This document shows, in pieces, positions 36,523 through 48,062 of a DNA stretch of 64,000 nt. Location: contig PPXM03000008.1 in assembly GCA_003707065.3 (NCBI GenBank), forward strand, positions 310,001 through 374,000, in the 5' to 3' direction. The translations under genes were made by a program, and so were the position numbers. Position 1 is the stretch's first letter; each line of letters begins with the position of its first letter. The notes under the pieces were generated by a model. That model was not told the origin of the DNA. It searched no databases and saw only the letters and a program-made list of their open reading frames with translations. The stretch is from Trigonopsis variabilis. Its lineage: Eukaryota; Ascomycota; Trigonopsidomycetes; Trigonopsidales; Trigonopsidaceae.

Positions 36523-37995
36523 TTATTTTCCAAAATCCAGGGTCTTTCCAAAGTTCTCAATTGAATCGACAAGTTCGTCTATTGTAGCTTCTGTGCAGAC
36601 TGGAGCGTTAACTACAACTCTGAAGAATTCGCCAGGACCATTGGGCTCTACTGGAGGGGCATAGTCGACCATAAATCGTCCAGATTCATGGAGTTTCTCA
36701 GCAATAGTCCTGGTCACCTTGGTGTTGACGTCCTGGTCATTGACAAACGTACCAGTCGGTGAATAGTAAAAGCAAGTCTGGAGACATTGCGAGATCTCGG
36801 GAGTTACTAGAGTGAATTGGGGCTTTTTGGCTAATTTATGAGCCAAATAACGAGTCACTTTGTAAGCATGATCGACTCTAGCGCCGAACCCAGTTCGACC
36901 GTAATATTTCCAGGCGAGGAAAAACTTGACTGCATCGGTTCTCCTTCCGCAACCTGCTGTGTAATCACCTAGGTCGAATGGAGGCTCACCGTCATTGTCA
37001 TGATTGCCATGGAATAAATAAGGTGCCCGCAAAGTGTGAGCGTTCTGCACGATAGCGATATCTGGAACTAGGAAAAACGAGCAAGTGACCGGAACACCCA
37101 ACATTTTATGAGGGTTGACCGTAATGCTGTCAGCATGATGGACACCCTTGAGTCGAGATTTCTCTTTATCTGAAAAGATAACATTCCCTCCCCACGAGCC
37201 GTCGACATGAAACCATATCTTGTGGGCTTTGGCTATAGGGGCGATCTCTTCAAATGGATCAAACGATCCGTAGACAGTCGTCCCTGCAGTGGCATTGACC
37301 AACAACGGAGTAAACCCTTGTTTTTTGGCCTCTGCAATTGCGTTTTGTAAAGCTCCCACATCCATTCTCCCTTCTTTGTCGACATCCACTTTGAACACAG
37401 ACTCACTACCGAGCCCGGCATTAATGACCGCCTTTTCGACTGAATAGTGCGAATGCGCCGAGGTAAAAACGGCAAACTTATAGCTTCCATTACCTTTGGC
37501 TTTTGTTTCAGGATATAATGCCGCCCGGGCCGTCGTCAGAGCATGAGCATTAGATGCTGATCCTCCGGGTAAAGTGATACCTCCCGCCAAAGGACCGTCA
37601 AATCCGAATAGCGAAGCGTAGGCTTTAGCTGTTTCCCGCTCAACAATCGTAATTGCAGGTGACACATTGTACACATGCGAATTGGTATTCAAGAGTGACA
37701 ATAGCACATCCGAAGCAACGCCCGCAGGGTTGGTCGAGGCATACAATTTATCTAGAAATCCAGGGTGCCAGGTATCCACGGAGTTATTCAAGATTTTATC
37801 AAAAGATTCCAAAAAGCCTTGGTCCCCGGTCCCATCATCTGGTAACGTCAAGGCTAACTTTGCTTTCATTTCACTAGGCGAGACCAGGGTACCAAGTTTA
37901 GACCCCGGCTCATCCGTCGCGCGAACATAGTTGACTGCTCGGCGAGAGACCTCTTCTAGTAGATGCTCTAGCTCGTCTGCTCTTGATTGAGTCAT
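36523..37995 (-). CDS. PLP-dependent group II decarboxylase (glutamate / cysteine-sulfinate type)
   Basis: A 490-residue intronless pyridoxal-phosphate enzyme. Family knowledge allows glutamate (to GABA), cysteine sulfinate (to hypotaurine) or aspartate as substrate; the sequence does not settle which. Visible blocks are VDTWHPGFLDKLYASTNP, the cofactor region GITLPGGSASNAHAL, the acidic PLP-nitrogen partner in WFHVDGSWGGN, and the PLP lysine in TVNPHKMLGVPVTCSF. The later AGCGRRTDAVKFFLAWKYYG is typical of group II enzymes. No targeting peptide is evident, so it is probably cytosolic. Start: the ATG of MTQSRADELEHLL at 37995; the codon before is Lys and the upstream TTG is unlikely. Confidence 0.88.
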   Translation of the reverse strand: MTQSRADELEHLLEEVSRRAVNYVRATDEPGSKLGTLVSPSEMKAKLALTLPDDGTGDQGFLESFDKILNNSVDTWHPGFLDKLYASTNPAGVASDVLLSLLNTNSHVYNVSPAITIVERETAKAYASLFGFDGPLAGGITLPGGSASNAHALTTARAALYPETKAKGNGSYKFAVFTSAHSHYSVEKAVINAGLGSESVFKVDVDKEGRMDVGALQNAIAEAKKQGFTPLLVNATAGTTVYGSFDPFEEIAPIAKAHKIWFHVDGSWGGNVIFSDKEKSRLKGVHHADSITVNPHKMLGVPVTCSFFLVPDIAIVQNAHTLRAPYLFHGNHDNDGEPPFDLGDYTAGCGRRTDAVKFFLAWKYYGRTGFGARVDHAYKVTRYLAHKLAKKPQFTLVTPEISQCLQTCFYYSPTGTFVNDQDVNTKVTRTIAEKLHESGRFMVDYAPPVEPNGPGEFFRVVVNAPVCTEATIDELVDSIENFGKTLDFGK

Positions 37996-38325
37996 TTTCA
38001 ATTGCTCTGACTAACAAACAGCGTTGGATCAAACAGAGCCGGTCTATGTGAAGAGGAAAAGACAGGATCCAATGACAGATCAATGTCACGTGCCCCTCTG
38101 GGGTTCGTCAGTCTAGGTACTGATGTCGTGCTAACGACGTCACCGGGTAACACCGTCCTCTCTGGTGGAACGGTACTAATTTGTTGACCACTTCAGCAAA
38201 GCTAGTAGAGGCATATAGAGAGTTAGCTACAGTCTCTTTGGGCATCAGTGTACATTTTTGATCGTGCTACATTCGAGAAAGAGTCTAGGTATATCCTTTA
38301 TCCATGTAGAAATAGATCCATGCAA
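37996..38325. other. Intergenic: decarboxylase promoter
   Basis: 330 bp. It includes a CACGTG at about 38087-38092 (TGTCACGTGCCCC), an E-box typical of bHLH factors, about 95 bp upstream of the decarboxylase ATG. No ORF. Confidence 0.45.
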
Positions 38326-39898
38326 TCACTTCTCGATAGAAGTTAGAGGGGTAAGACCCGGTATGATAGGCCGAGACGTGCCTGAACGGGTGGATCGACG
38401 CCGTTGAATGGTCTGAGGAGTTGCCAAGGGCACCTGGTAGTTTGAGGACTTTCGTCGAGACGGCACGCGGAACAGCCCACTTTCAACCGAGTTCTGTTCT
38501 ATTGCAGGATATGAAGGGTTGTCATCGGTGAGTTTTCGAGGAGTGGAGATATCGGGGAAGGGAAAGCGGGAGATTTCAGGCGCAATGCTAAACGCACCAT
38601 CCATTGTATCCTGCGAGTCGAATTTTCGGTTCTGACACGTCTTTGGAGAAGTCCGGTGACTGTCGCGTAAAGCTATTAGTTGTGCAGAGAGTTCTTTGAT
38701 TGGGAGATTCGCGTCCAGTCCCGAGTTGCGAAGAATAAAGGGATGTCGGATGGCTTGTTCGGCGGTGGGCCGTTTCTTAGGGTCTAACTCCAAACATTGA
38801 GTGATAAAATCTCTAGCATCATCCGACACATCTTGCCAATACTCTTCGGGCTCAAAAGCATAATCGCCGGCCAAAACTGCTTCCCGTTCCTCTTGAGGGG
38901 TGTCTCTGTCAAAGGGCGTGTACCCACACAGAAGAAAATATGTAATGATGCCAATAGCCCAGATATCCCTAGATCTGTCAGCAAACAAACCGATATTACT
39001 TACACTGCTTTGCCGTGGCCAGCCTTTAAAAACACTTCAGGCGCCATATATCCAGGGGTGCCGCAAGTAGTGGTCAATACTCTAAATTTCTCTTCATCGA
39101 TAATCCTCGATAACCCAAAGTCTGCCAGCAGTAGATCTGCATCTTCATCCTTGGTTCGAAACAACACGTTCTCCGGTTTAAGATCTTAAGTTGGAGTCAG
39201 CAACCAAAGCCGACAACGAGCACTAGCTTACCTCGATGGACGATTCCATGTTGATGAAGGTGAATGACAGCCAACAGAATCTGCACCAGCAATTCCACAG
39301 CGTCTGATTCATAAAAGGACCCTTTCCCGCAAATCCGTTCAAATAGCTCCCCGCCTACAGCCAGATCCGTAACTAGATATACTGACCCGGTTAGCCTGAT
39401 CGATTCAAGGTCCTGTAAAAACTCACAATGGGTGGTGGTCTCGAAATAGTCTAATAACTGGAGCACGTTCTCTTGTCCCATTGATATCCGTTTCAAAACC
39501 GCAACTTCATTGCGTACCTGCATCTTAGAACCTCGTCTTTACACTCCCTACCATGTGCTCCCGGCCAGCCATCAGTCGCTTGCTGATGATCTTCACTGCC
39601 ACTCGCCTGGTTCACGTTAGCGCCTTCTGACTGCTGAACCTACCGACCACTGGGGACGTGTTTCGCTTCTCGGACTTCAGAGTATGTTCCTTTACCTAAA
39701 AGTGGGCCCTATAAGTCAGAAAATACTATGATTCCTCGTCGCAGTACTTACCACTACATATTTACACTCGATAGGCTGGGGAAGTCTAGGTCGTTGCTCG
39801 TCTCCCATTCGGTCCGAAAGTGATGATGGTGGATGCCGGTCCTGGCAACCCGTAGCAACAGGCCAATGTAGATGACTCCTTACTAATCTTTGTCTCAT
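38326..39898 (-). CDS. CaMK-family Ser/Thr protein kinase
   Basis: Seven exons (39898-39752, 39708-39644, 39606-39552, 39517-39427, 39381-39232, 39184-39004, 38968-38326) total 444 codons, giving 443 residues. The kinase domain runs from about 47: GPLLGKGTYSEVREAKH (P-loop), RRVAVKIISKRLMAGREHMV (catalytic Lys), HLYLVTDLAVGGELFERI, HRDLKPENVLF, LLADFGLSR, CGTPGYMAPEV and VDIWAIGIITYFLLCGYTPF. This is the fungal Cmk1/Cmk2 branch of CaM kinases. The tail after about 310 does not show the usual autoinhibitory and calmodulin-binding helix; instead it has basic Ser-rich motifs (PSRRKSSNY, RRRSTRSGTS). Calmodulin control is therefore uncertain. The first in-frame ATG is at 39898; another at 39808 (MGDEQRPRL) is also possible. 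Introns are 34-47 bp. Confidence 0.88.
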
Positions 39899-40637
39899 GA
39901 GTCATCCTTCCTCACTGGCTATCTCTACGTATTATTTATCCAGCCAATGCTCTTGTCAGCTGATTACCAGTTCTAGCTAGAAGCAACAATTGTCCTTGGT
40001 CATTTTACCGTTGCCTTTAGTACGCGCTCATTAGTCTGGCGCGCTCCCATCCCAACCACCCTGTCTTATATTGGCGTCACGCAGCCTGCAGCTGAACAAC
40101 AATATGCCCATAAAACCAAGTCTTGACTTGTCAGTCTGATTAGTCCGGCGTTCAAGCCCAGTGTTGACCTATGAACCAAGTTCTTTGTAATGTTTTGGGT
40201 CCCACTGTGTTGCTTGGAGTTTTTCTTCTTATGTCCGCGGCCATTCTGTTCAGTTTCGAGCTTTTGTCGTTGACACGCAGCCCCATAATTCCCAATTCGG
40301 TAATGCCTGCCCTGACCCCTGGTCTCCTCTACCAGCAGTTTCTCTACAATTAGATTCGTCGGGACTAGCTTAATAGGATATTAGATTTACTCTTTGTGTG
40401 TTGAGGTTTCTGCATACTTTTTGGCCAGCTTGACCTGAAGTCTGACGTGCATGGTCTGACGCGTGTGCTTCTGCCCTTCCCTTTGACGATCGTACGGAAA
40501 AAATGGCACAACATCAAAGTAAGTGTGAAAGTACTTTACACGCATGTATGGACAGGAAGGTCCTTCAATCCAGAAATTTAACTGTACGGCTCGTCGATCT
40601 ACGCCATCTTAAACACACGTACTTTATCTCATAATCA
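39899..40637. other. Intergenic: CaMK promoter and BCK1 3' flank
   Basis: 739 bp between minus-strand genes. It contains a short plus-strand ATG frame (40171-40353) with hydrophobic start but no family match. No RNA gene seen. Confidence 0.4.
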
Positions 40638-43600
40638 CTAGCGCCCCATGTCAGCTTTAGCTGATCGCTTATCATTTTTCCGTATCACCTTTGCTAGCTC
40701 GGTGTCCTCGAATCGGAACTTGGGATCGAACTTTGCAAATGGATTCTTCAGCAGCACCTCTGCTGTGGGTCTCTTATCCGGGTCGATTGTAAAACACAGA
40801 TCTAAAAATTCTCGTCCCTCCTGTGAAACAAACGGAATGGTGTCCTCGGGAATAGGCGGGGCCTGACGATAGTTTCCAAGCTGCTGTTAATATCTCACTT
40901 GCAGAACCATTCTTACCTTATACATGGCTCCAATAGCCTCATCATTTGACCACGGACGACGACCAGCAAACATTTCGAGAACGACACAGCCCAAGGACCA
41001 GATGTCGATCTTTGCACTGTATCCTTGTTTTTCGTTTTTCACAACACTATTGATCACCTCAGGAGCCATCCAAAAGATAGTGCCTTGCATGGACATCTGG
41101 GCATTATTGGCATAGATGTTCTGACTTTTCTTTGATATTCCAAAATCCGATATCTTGGCCACGCCATCGAAATCTATAAGAATATTATCAGCTTTGAGAT
41201 CCTGGAGATTAGCGTCTACACTGTGTCATGTCCAACTTACCCGATGGAGAATACCTCGAGAATGGAGATACGACAGTCCTTCAAGAATTTGTCGGGTCAA
41301 GAACCTTATCAACGGCTCTTCGAATCGGCCATGCTTATGGAGACAGGTTCCGACTGACCCGCCCGGCACGTATTCCAGGAAAAGACTGTGGAACTCTGGA
41401 CCGGCCTCATAGCCAAGATATTGGACAATATTCAAATGATCCAGGTCCTTCATGGTCTCGATTTCGGCGTATAAAGCTTCAGTTACCTCTCGCTGTCGTT
41501 CGCTAGCCTTGTCACTGGCCGTCTGCGGCAGTTCGACCTGTTTAACAGCCATCATATCTCCCGCCGTCAAATTCATGGCAAGATACACCTTTCCAAAGCT
41601 TCCCGTTCCAATAAGTTCACCCTTGACCCACGCAAATTGCTGTGGCTTATTATCAGTATTACTATTATTGCGACTCTTTTCATTGTTTGATCCAATCTCC
41701 ACCCTCCGGAGCCGCCCTCCAGTGACTTCGACCACTTTTTGGCCCCACAATTTGGTACTTTTTCGTCGTAAGAGCCCATCATTCTTCTGAGCAACCGGAT
41801 ACTGTGCGCGCGACTTTTCTTTATATTTGTTTCTGTAAGCCTCGCTTGCCTCGCGTGCAACTACACGAATACTCTTCATTCTAGTTGCCCGACCCAACTT
41901 GGCACGAGACGACCCTGAGCCATGACGTGTCGAAGTAGGAGACGGGAATGTAGATGGATCCCAAGCTTTTTCTGGTCTCTTAGATTCTTCAACCGGAGTC
42001 ATGGCGTTACTTCCTTCATGTTCACTTTCGTCAATGATTGGCTCGTCAAGATCAGCGTTCGGGAAGAATTTCTCTAAATTATCGTAGACATCAGTCTCAG
42101 AGGGTCGAACAGCCCAGACATCATCAGGAATAGAACTGTTTCCATGTGGGGAAGGCTGTTTCTTGGTTTGACTCGATGGTTTCGGTGTACTAGGAAGAAC
42201 TTTTGCCTCTGAAGGCCTCTCTTCGTCATCAAAAGCCTGCGCGAGCGGCGTATTGCTTCCGGCAGTGGCAGGAGTTCGGCCTTTTTCAGGAGAATGGGGA
42301 ACTGCCGGTGGCTTCTTAGCCCATAGACCACCATCACTATCGGAATCACTATCTTCTTCTTCAAATGCAGGAGCTCCATCAAATGAAACGTCGTTTTCAG
42401 CAAATGCCGATTTATCCTCAGTCTTTGATGACCTGAGATTGGGCTCTGAGACAGCTGACGATGCACTATGAGGAGTCAGCCTACCAAAGTTAGGCGAAGT
42501 CTTGGTATCTGCAGGTGTCGAGGGCAGCTGCTTAGACGTGTTCGCATTAAACGAAGTGTAATTCGAGTTTGGAACTGGTTTCCTAGCAACTTGAGGTCTT
42601 TTTCGGCCGCTTTTGATCGGAGAAGATAGAGTCTGAGGCGCAGAGGATGAGATTGGACCACTGGCGGAGGGCAGATTCAGCCTGTTTGCATCGTTAGCGG
42701 ATTTATCACCCCCTGGACTTGGCGCTGGCTGGTTAGTCTGAGATTGCTGGCTTGCAGCAAACTCGGCCGAATCGATTGACTTCAAGGAAGCAGCCTTATT
42801 TGAAGTAGACGAAGGGGTGATTTTTAGTGAATTCTCTCGCGACGGAGCAGGGGGTGCCGCTCTCATCGCCACCAGTTCAGCCTTAGCTTTATCATTCCGA
42901 ACAAAGGGCGACACTCGACGTTTATCAAAGTCAATTTCATGTCTCTCTGGAGCACGGATGACTTTGAAGGAAGACTCAGGAGGCGGCAACACCTTACTGG
43001 CGCTCGACCCAGACGGGCTAGGAGTAGGTCCGCTTCTCAAAAGATCCAGAGACCGTCTAGTGCCAAAAGAGAACGGAGGTTTTTCTGATGATGCGCTGCC
43101 CGGTGATGGATTTGCCGATTTCCGTCCCTGGATCGTAGCCTGTCTTTTGATTTCTCCACCTGACTTTGGTGGAGGCATTTTTTCCCTCTCCTTTTCATTT
43201 CTAGTGGCCATATCTATGTCGAGAACCATAGAGTTCGTTGAAGATCCACTGTAAGGATTCGCATATAGATAGCTTGGAGTCTTGGAGAAAGGCTGCAGCA
43301 ATGGATCTTCAGGGATGTCCAACTCCACACTCTGGATCCCCGTGGAACCGTCCAGAGTCGAAGAAGGCTTATTTGGTTTAGACGACACGCTCACGTGGAA
43401 TTTGAGTGATCCTTTAGAATCTCCAGAAATGCAAGCTTCTTGCAAAGCAACATCACTCAGCACTTCACCTTGCTCAGATTGACCGATTTCGGTGAAGGAG
43501 ATCTCAACCGAGTCGACTGGACCAGGCAACTCCAGCTTTTGGCACATTAAAGACTTGACAGCCTTTGGAGAAATAACGTCAGGCAGAGGCAAAATCGAGT

Positions 43601-45820
43601 AGTTTTCGAAATCCTTGGTGACCATTACGACTATCTTGCGTTGAGGAAGAGAGGCAGCTGAGATCTTTGGAGATGACTTATAGGACGTGCCGTTTTCATT
43701 CGCGTTACTTTCCTTATATTGGGTCGATCCAGCAGCCAATAAATCCACAGTAGAGAAGTTGTCTGACGTAACTGAAACTGGAGAGGGTTGGGAACTAGTG
43801 GAAGACGCATAAGCAGCGGTGAGCTTGACTGTATCATCCGAGGTCTTTTCCCGGCTGTGACGAAACCGCCGAAAAATGCTTCTTCGATGAGAATCATCCG
43901 ACAATGAATTCGCACCCTTTTCAAAAGAACCATTCTCATTGTTGGACGTACCAGTGTTGGACATAAATGGACCAAAAGCAATCGATTCATTTGAGCTGGA
44001 TTTATTATGATTGTGTAAAGAGTAATGATGCTGATGATGACCGTGACGGTTGAAGAGGCCGAAAGTAATAGGGGACAGAGATCTTCTTCGCTTCATGAGT
44101 TAGTAGAGAACACTTGTCGTGATTTGCTTACCGATTTTGTGAGTGTCTTATGAGCATCATCAAGAATGGGAGCCACCGAACGACTCTGATCAAATGATGT
44201 CCTATGGGTCGATCCACCAAACGTTTCTGATAGCTCTGATATGCTTGAAGACTCCGAATCGCGAGTAAACGGAGGGTTAGGACTCGCCAATAAGTCGCCA
44301 TTGGCAATAGAGTCTATCGATAAGCGTGGTTCGTTATTCGCAGGAACCGACACTGAGATTCGAGGAGGACCTTCGAGACTAGAGAGCGATGGCTCAGAGC
44401 GATTTAAAGAAGCTGCAGTCTCCTGGGATTGTTGAGCCTGATCAACTGCAGCATTATTCTCCAAGATTTCGCGCCGCAAAAGGTACATGAACATACTAGA
44501 AGAAGTATCATAATCTTTATTGTTTGCTGACAAAGACCCGAGTTCTTTTAAGTTCCGATAGTGAGCCAAAGATACAAACTTCTCTCCATTGATGTCCCTT
44601 TTCCGAAAAGCCTCAATCCAATCAGGTCCAAATTTATTCACTCTTAGCCATTGAATGACACTGTCAGTCGTCCAGGAGGTCAGAGGCTCTACCGTACTAG
44701 GGATTTTCTTTGAAGTCGTGGAATCTAGTGATGGTCGGCTACCGCTATCAAAAGAAGAGGGCGCTGGGTGATCGACAGCGCTAGTTAATTGAGAAGGATT
44801 CAATGGCGGCGAAGAAGGATAGGAAGGTCTGGAATGATGGTCCCCTGACAGCCTTTGCCCAGAGGAGGCATTGGACTGCTGCTGGGGAAGAGGTGCCATT
44901 GAAGTTGGACGAGCCGGATGGTCGCGGGGGTTTTTAATAGGAGCAATGACAGGGAGAGTCGGTTCTAACTGATTTGGGACGTTGGTGTGAGATAAACCGC
45001 TAATGCCGTTTTCGCCCATATCTCCAGAATCAAGAGATTTCGATCTAGTCTTTTCAGCAGAAGACTGAGAGGTCAAATTAGAGGAGCGACTATAACCAGA
45101 TGGAGCTAATGACTCGTCGTAATAGGATTGTCCAGGAGGATTAGGCATTGACGACAGATAAGGATTTGGTTCAGAATAGGTATCGGGAGGATAAGGAGTA
45201 GAATCATTCGGAGGATAAGGAGAGATGTTATTATACTGGCTGTATTGGCCTTGAGCAGTTGTAACCATTGGTTCAGCATGCCGTAACGAATGTTCCCTAG
45301 GATTATTTCTCCAATTGATTTCGTTAGAAGATACTGGATAGGGAAGATTCGAAGAGCTTTGTTGTCTTCTCCAGCTTTCTTTAATGTTTGGAGCACTAGC
45401 CATTCTTGACGGACCATGAGGAGGAGCAAGATCGTAAGTTTGTGGATTGAAGTATTGATCTACTGATCCAGGAGGCCTTGGTTCACGATAGTAAGAATAA
45501 CTTGGAGCCTGGCGTGAGCTTTTATATTTAGAAGACTTGGAGCCTTGATCAGACGGTTCAGGTGGTGGTAAAGATTCCTTTCTGGAAGGTTTCTGTCGCG
45601 GACGATCCTCTCGGTTGCTGCTGGATTTCATTCGTTCCTCTTTAGCAGATCCCTTGGACGATGGCTTGGAATTAGATGACCCTCCTAGTGAAGGATAAGG
45701 GGACCCATCAATCCCTCGAGATCCTAGCTGACGGACATTGATTCCACCGATCTTATTGATCACGGGAATATCGTCAAGTAGAAGACCCGGGATGTTATCA
45801 TCTTCCTTCGTGTCAGACAT
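40638..45820 (-). CDS. BCK1: BCK1/Mkh1-type MAP kinase kinase kinase (cell-wall integrity)
   Basis: MAPKKK of the cell-wall integrity cascade, downstream of protein kinase C and upstream of Mkk and Slt2-type kinases. Four exons (45820-44132, 44090-41241, 41201-40917, 40880-40638) give 1688 residues. After a Ser/Pro-rich region, a SAM-like domain (about 370-450) starts TSWTTDSVIQWLRVNKFGPD. An RA-like segment (about 715-800) holds RKIVVMVTKDFENYSIL and SFTEIGQSEQGEVLSD. A long disordered linker with many SP/TP sites follows. The kinase domain (about 1380-1655) has GELIGTGSFGKVYLAMNL, MAVKQVELP, HRDLKADNILID, KISDFGISKKS, GTIFWMAPEVI and YSAKIDIWSLGCVVLEMFAG. Introns of 41, 39 and 36 bp; the first has CTACTAAC and ends GAAG. 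Confidence 0.93.
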
Positions 45821-46129
45821 GGTGTATTTACTCTTCCATGTCCTGTGGTTTCGCAGAAAGCTTTGCTTGAACGGAACCTGGCTAGGACAGGGATTCTGCT
45901 GATTTCACGCTGGCGACCACCCCTGGGACCGTTCGTGGTTGTAACGATTAATCGTGGCTAGAAGCACGGGACGTTTAGTAAGGGACGCCTTACTAGTGTC
46001 GCGGGCGACACCAGCAACCATCTGCTACTGTCGCAACCATCCTTGAGAACAGAATCTACGACTCGTCTGCTAGTGGCCAAAAGATAACACAAACGATTTG
46101 CATCGAGGCTTGGTCTGTATTCTTGAACC
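45821..46129. promoter_or_regulatory. Divergent promoter BCK1 / SNU66
   Basis: 309 bp between two start codons. It is fairly GC-rich with no TATA box, as expected for housekeeping genes. Confidence 0.5.
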
Positions 46130-47992
46130 ATGGATGACGAAATTTCGTTAGAAGAGACTAATCGACTGCGGATCGCCGCCGGGCTGAAACCAATTCCGGT
46201 GCCTGAAGCTAAGGACAAAACCACAGAAGCCGAAGAAAGACAGCCTAGTGCAGTATCATTTGACGAGCAAGAAAAGCAAGCTCACGAACGATGGCTGGAG
46301 CAGCAAAAGGCACAAGCAAGTCAACGAGAAGCTCGAGAGTTACAAGAACGGATTGAAAAGGCTAGAAATAAAATCGAGCTTCACAAGAAACTGGCTGGTA
46401 AAACACTGATTGACGACGAAGACGATGAGAGTACTATAGAGTGGATTAAACGTGCTAAACGGAAAGCCAGAGAGGAAAAGGCCAAGGCTGAGTCGCAAAA
46501 GAGCTCTAAGGGCGTTAGTGCGGAATATAAAACTAAAGATCTTGCTGGTATAACTGTTGGTCATGATACTGCTGAATTCAACTCTGGCCAAACCATTCTC
46601 ACGCTAAGAGATCGGTCAGTACTGGATGAAAGTGATGAGGTTCTAGAGAGTTTAGACTTGCTGGAAAAAGAAAAAGTGCAGGAAAGATTGGAAAATAAAA
46701 AGAAAAGACCTCGATACACTGGGTATGACGACGACGAATATGAAGAGCTCGGAGGCTCGGGAAAACAGACGATCTTGGGGCACTATGATGAAGAAATCGA
46801 AGGCAAGAAGGAGAAGAAGTTCGTGCTAGGAGACACAGGTGAAATTGTTGTAGGGAATGGCGTCAAGCACGAGGAAGCAGACGATATAAGTGGACAGCCT
46901 TCGATGAAGAAATCAAAGATATCCTTAGATGCTTTGCCTTCAACCCAGCCGGCCAGTGATTATTCTGAAGCGCCAGCTAAGTTCAAGAAATCGAAAAAGA
47001 GGAAGGGCAAAAGTGGAAGGAAGCGTGAGTCGGAAGACGGGTTTGAGGGAGAACGGACCGCAAAGAGTGTCCAATTCCAAGATGAAGATGATCTGGATGA
47101 TATACTTGCTCTCAAACGTCGTCAGGCAGTTACAAAACGACAAAAAATCCTCTCGCCTGAGGAACTGGCTCAACGGATCAAACAAGAAAAAGATGAAGGT
47201 GTCCATGAACAAACTCCGGAGGAAGAAAATGGACTCATAATCGATGATACAAATGAATTTGTTAGCACGATCAATATCCAATCCGAAGAAGAGGTGGAAG
47301 AAGAGAGGCACCCTGAAGTTCAAGAGGTCACCGAAAAACACGAGATCCGTGGTGAAGAAGACACCAAGATGGAGGATTTAGAGGAACCGCAGCAGGTGGA
47401 CACGACTCTGGAGGATGCGAAGACGGTGGATATAGGGGAAGATCCGACCTTGGATATCGGTCTTGGTGCAACGTTGGGAATGCTGAGGTCGCGCGGTTTA
47501 GTGAAAGAATTGACTCCTGAAGAGCGAGAACTACAGAAACGCCAACACGAGACCATTAATTGGAGAAGCAAGGTTAAGAAACAAAAGGATATGATGGAAC
47601 TGGAAACTCGTCTGCGGAAAGAGGCTGATAGAAAGAGTGGCAAGTACGATCGGCTTAGCCAACGGGAGCGAGAAGAGATAGCCCGCCGAGAGAACGAACG
47701 AAGGCAGCTGGAGGAGGCACGAGAAGCCCAGCGAGCATTTAAGGACTATAAGCCCACCGTTCGCTTAGAATATCGCGACGAATTCGGTCGTGATCTTACG
47801 CCGAAAGAGGCGTTCAAGCAACTGTCTCATGCGTTCCACGGCCATGGCAGTGGTGCTGGAAAGACTGAGAAGTTGCTCAAGAAAATAGAACAGGAAAAAA
47901 AGCGGGAAGCCCAGTCAGCGTTGGGAGACATTCCTTCGACTTTGTCTCAGGCTGCCAAGTCTTCCAAGAATGCCGGCGTGCGTCTACAGTGA
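46130..47992 (+). CDS. SNU66: SNU66 / SART1, U4/U6.U5 tri-snRNP splicing factor
   Basis: Spliceosome protein that bridges U4/U6 and U5 in the tri-snRNP and binds the ubiquitin-like protein Hub1. It is 620 residues without introns. Residues 5-22 (ISLEETNRLRIAAGLKPI) are a textbook Hub1-interaction (HIND) element. Long charged coiled-coil stretches follow (about 40-130, 470-560). Conserved blocks of the SART-1 family are DLAGITVGHDTAEFNSGQT, LTLRDRSVLDE, LDIGLGATLGMLRSRGLV and the C-terminal VRLEYRDEFGRDLTPKEAFK with QLSHAFHGHGSGAGK. Only one HIND is seen (budding yeast has two). It fits a genome in which nearly every gene is spliced. The SNU66 and PTH2 stops are only 70 bp apart. Confidence 0.95.
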   Translation: MDDEISLEETNRLRIAAGLKPIPVPEAKDKTTEAEERQPSAVSFDEQEKQAHERWLEQQKAQASQREARELQERIEKARNKIELHKKLAGKTLIDDEDDESTIEWIKRAKRKAREEKAKAESQKSSKGVSAEYKTKDLAGITVGHDTAEFNSGQTILTLRDRSVLDESDEVLESLDLLEKEKVQERLENKKKRPRYTGYDDDEYEELGGSGKQTILGHYDEEIEGKKEKKFVLGDTGEIVVGNGVKHEEADDISGQPSMKKSKISLDALPSTQPASDYSEAPAKFKKSKKRKGKSGRKRESEDGFEGERTAKSVQFQDEDDLDDILALKRRQAVTKRQKILSPEELAQRIKQEKDEGVHEQTPEEENGLIIDDTNEFVSTINIQSEEEVEEERHPEVQEVTEKHEIRGEEDTKMEDLEEPQQVDTTLEDAKTVDIGEDPTLDIGLGATLGMLRSRGLVKELTPEERELQKRQHETINWRSKVKKQKDMMELETRLRKEADRKSGKYDRLSQREREEIARRENERRQLEEAREAQRAFKDYKPTVRLEYRDEFGRDLTPKEAFKQLSHAFHGHGSGAGKTEKLLKKIEQEKKREAQSALGDIPSTLSQAAKSSKNAGVRLQ

Positions 47993-48062
47993 AGGGCTTT
48001 TCCGAGCCGTCATGGCGAAATATGTGTATTTTATGAATCTATTGTACAATGGGATTAGTTAG

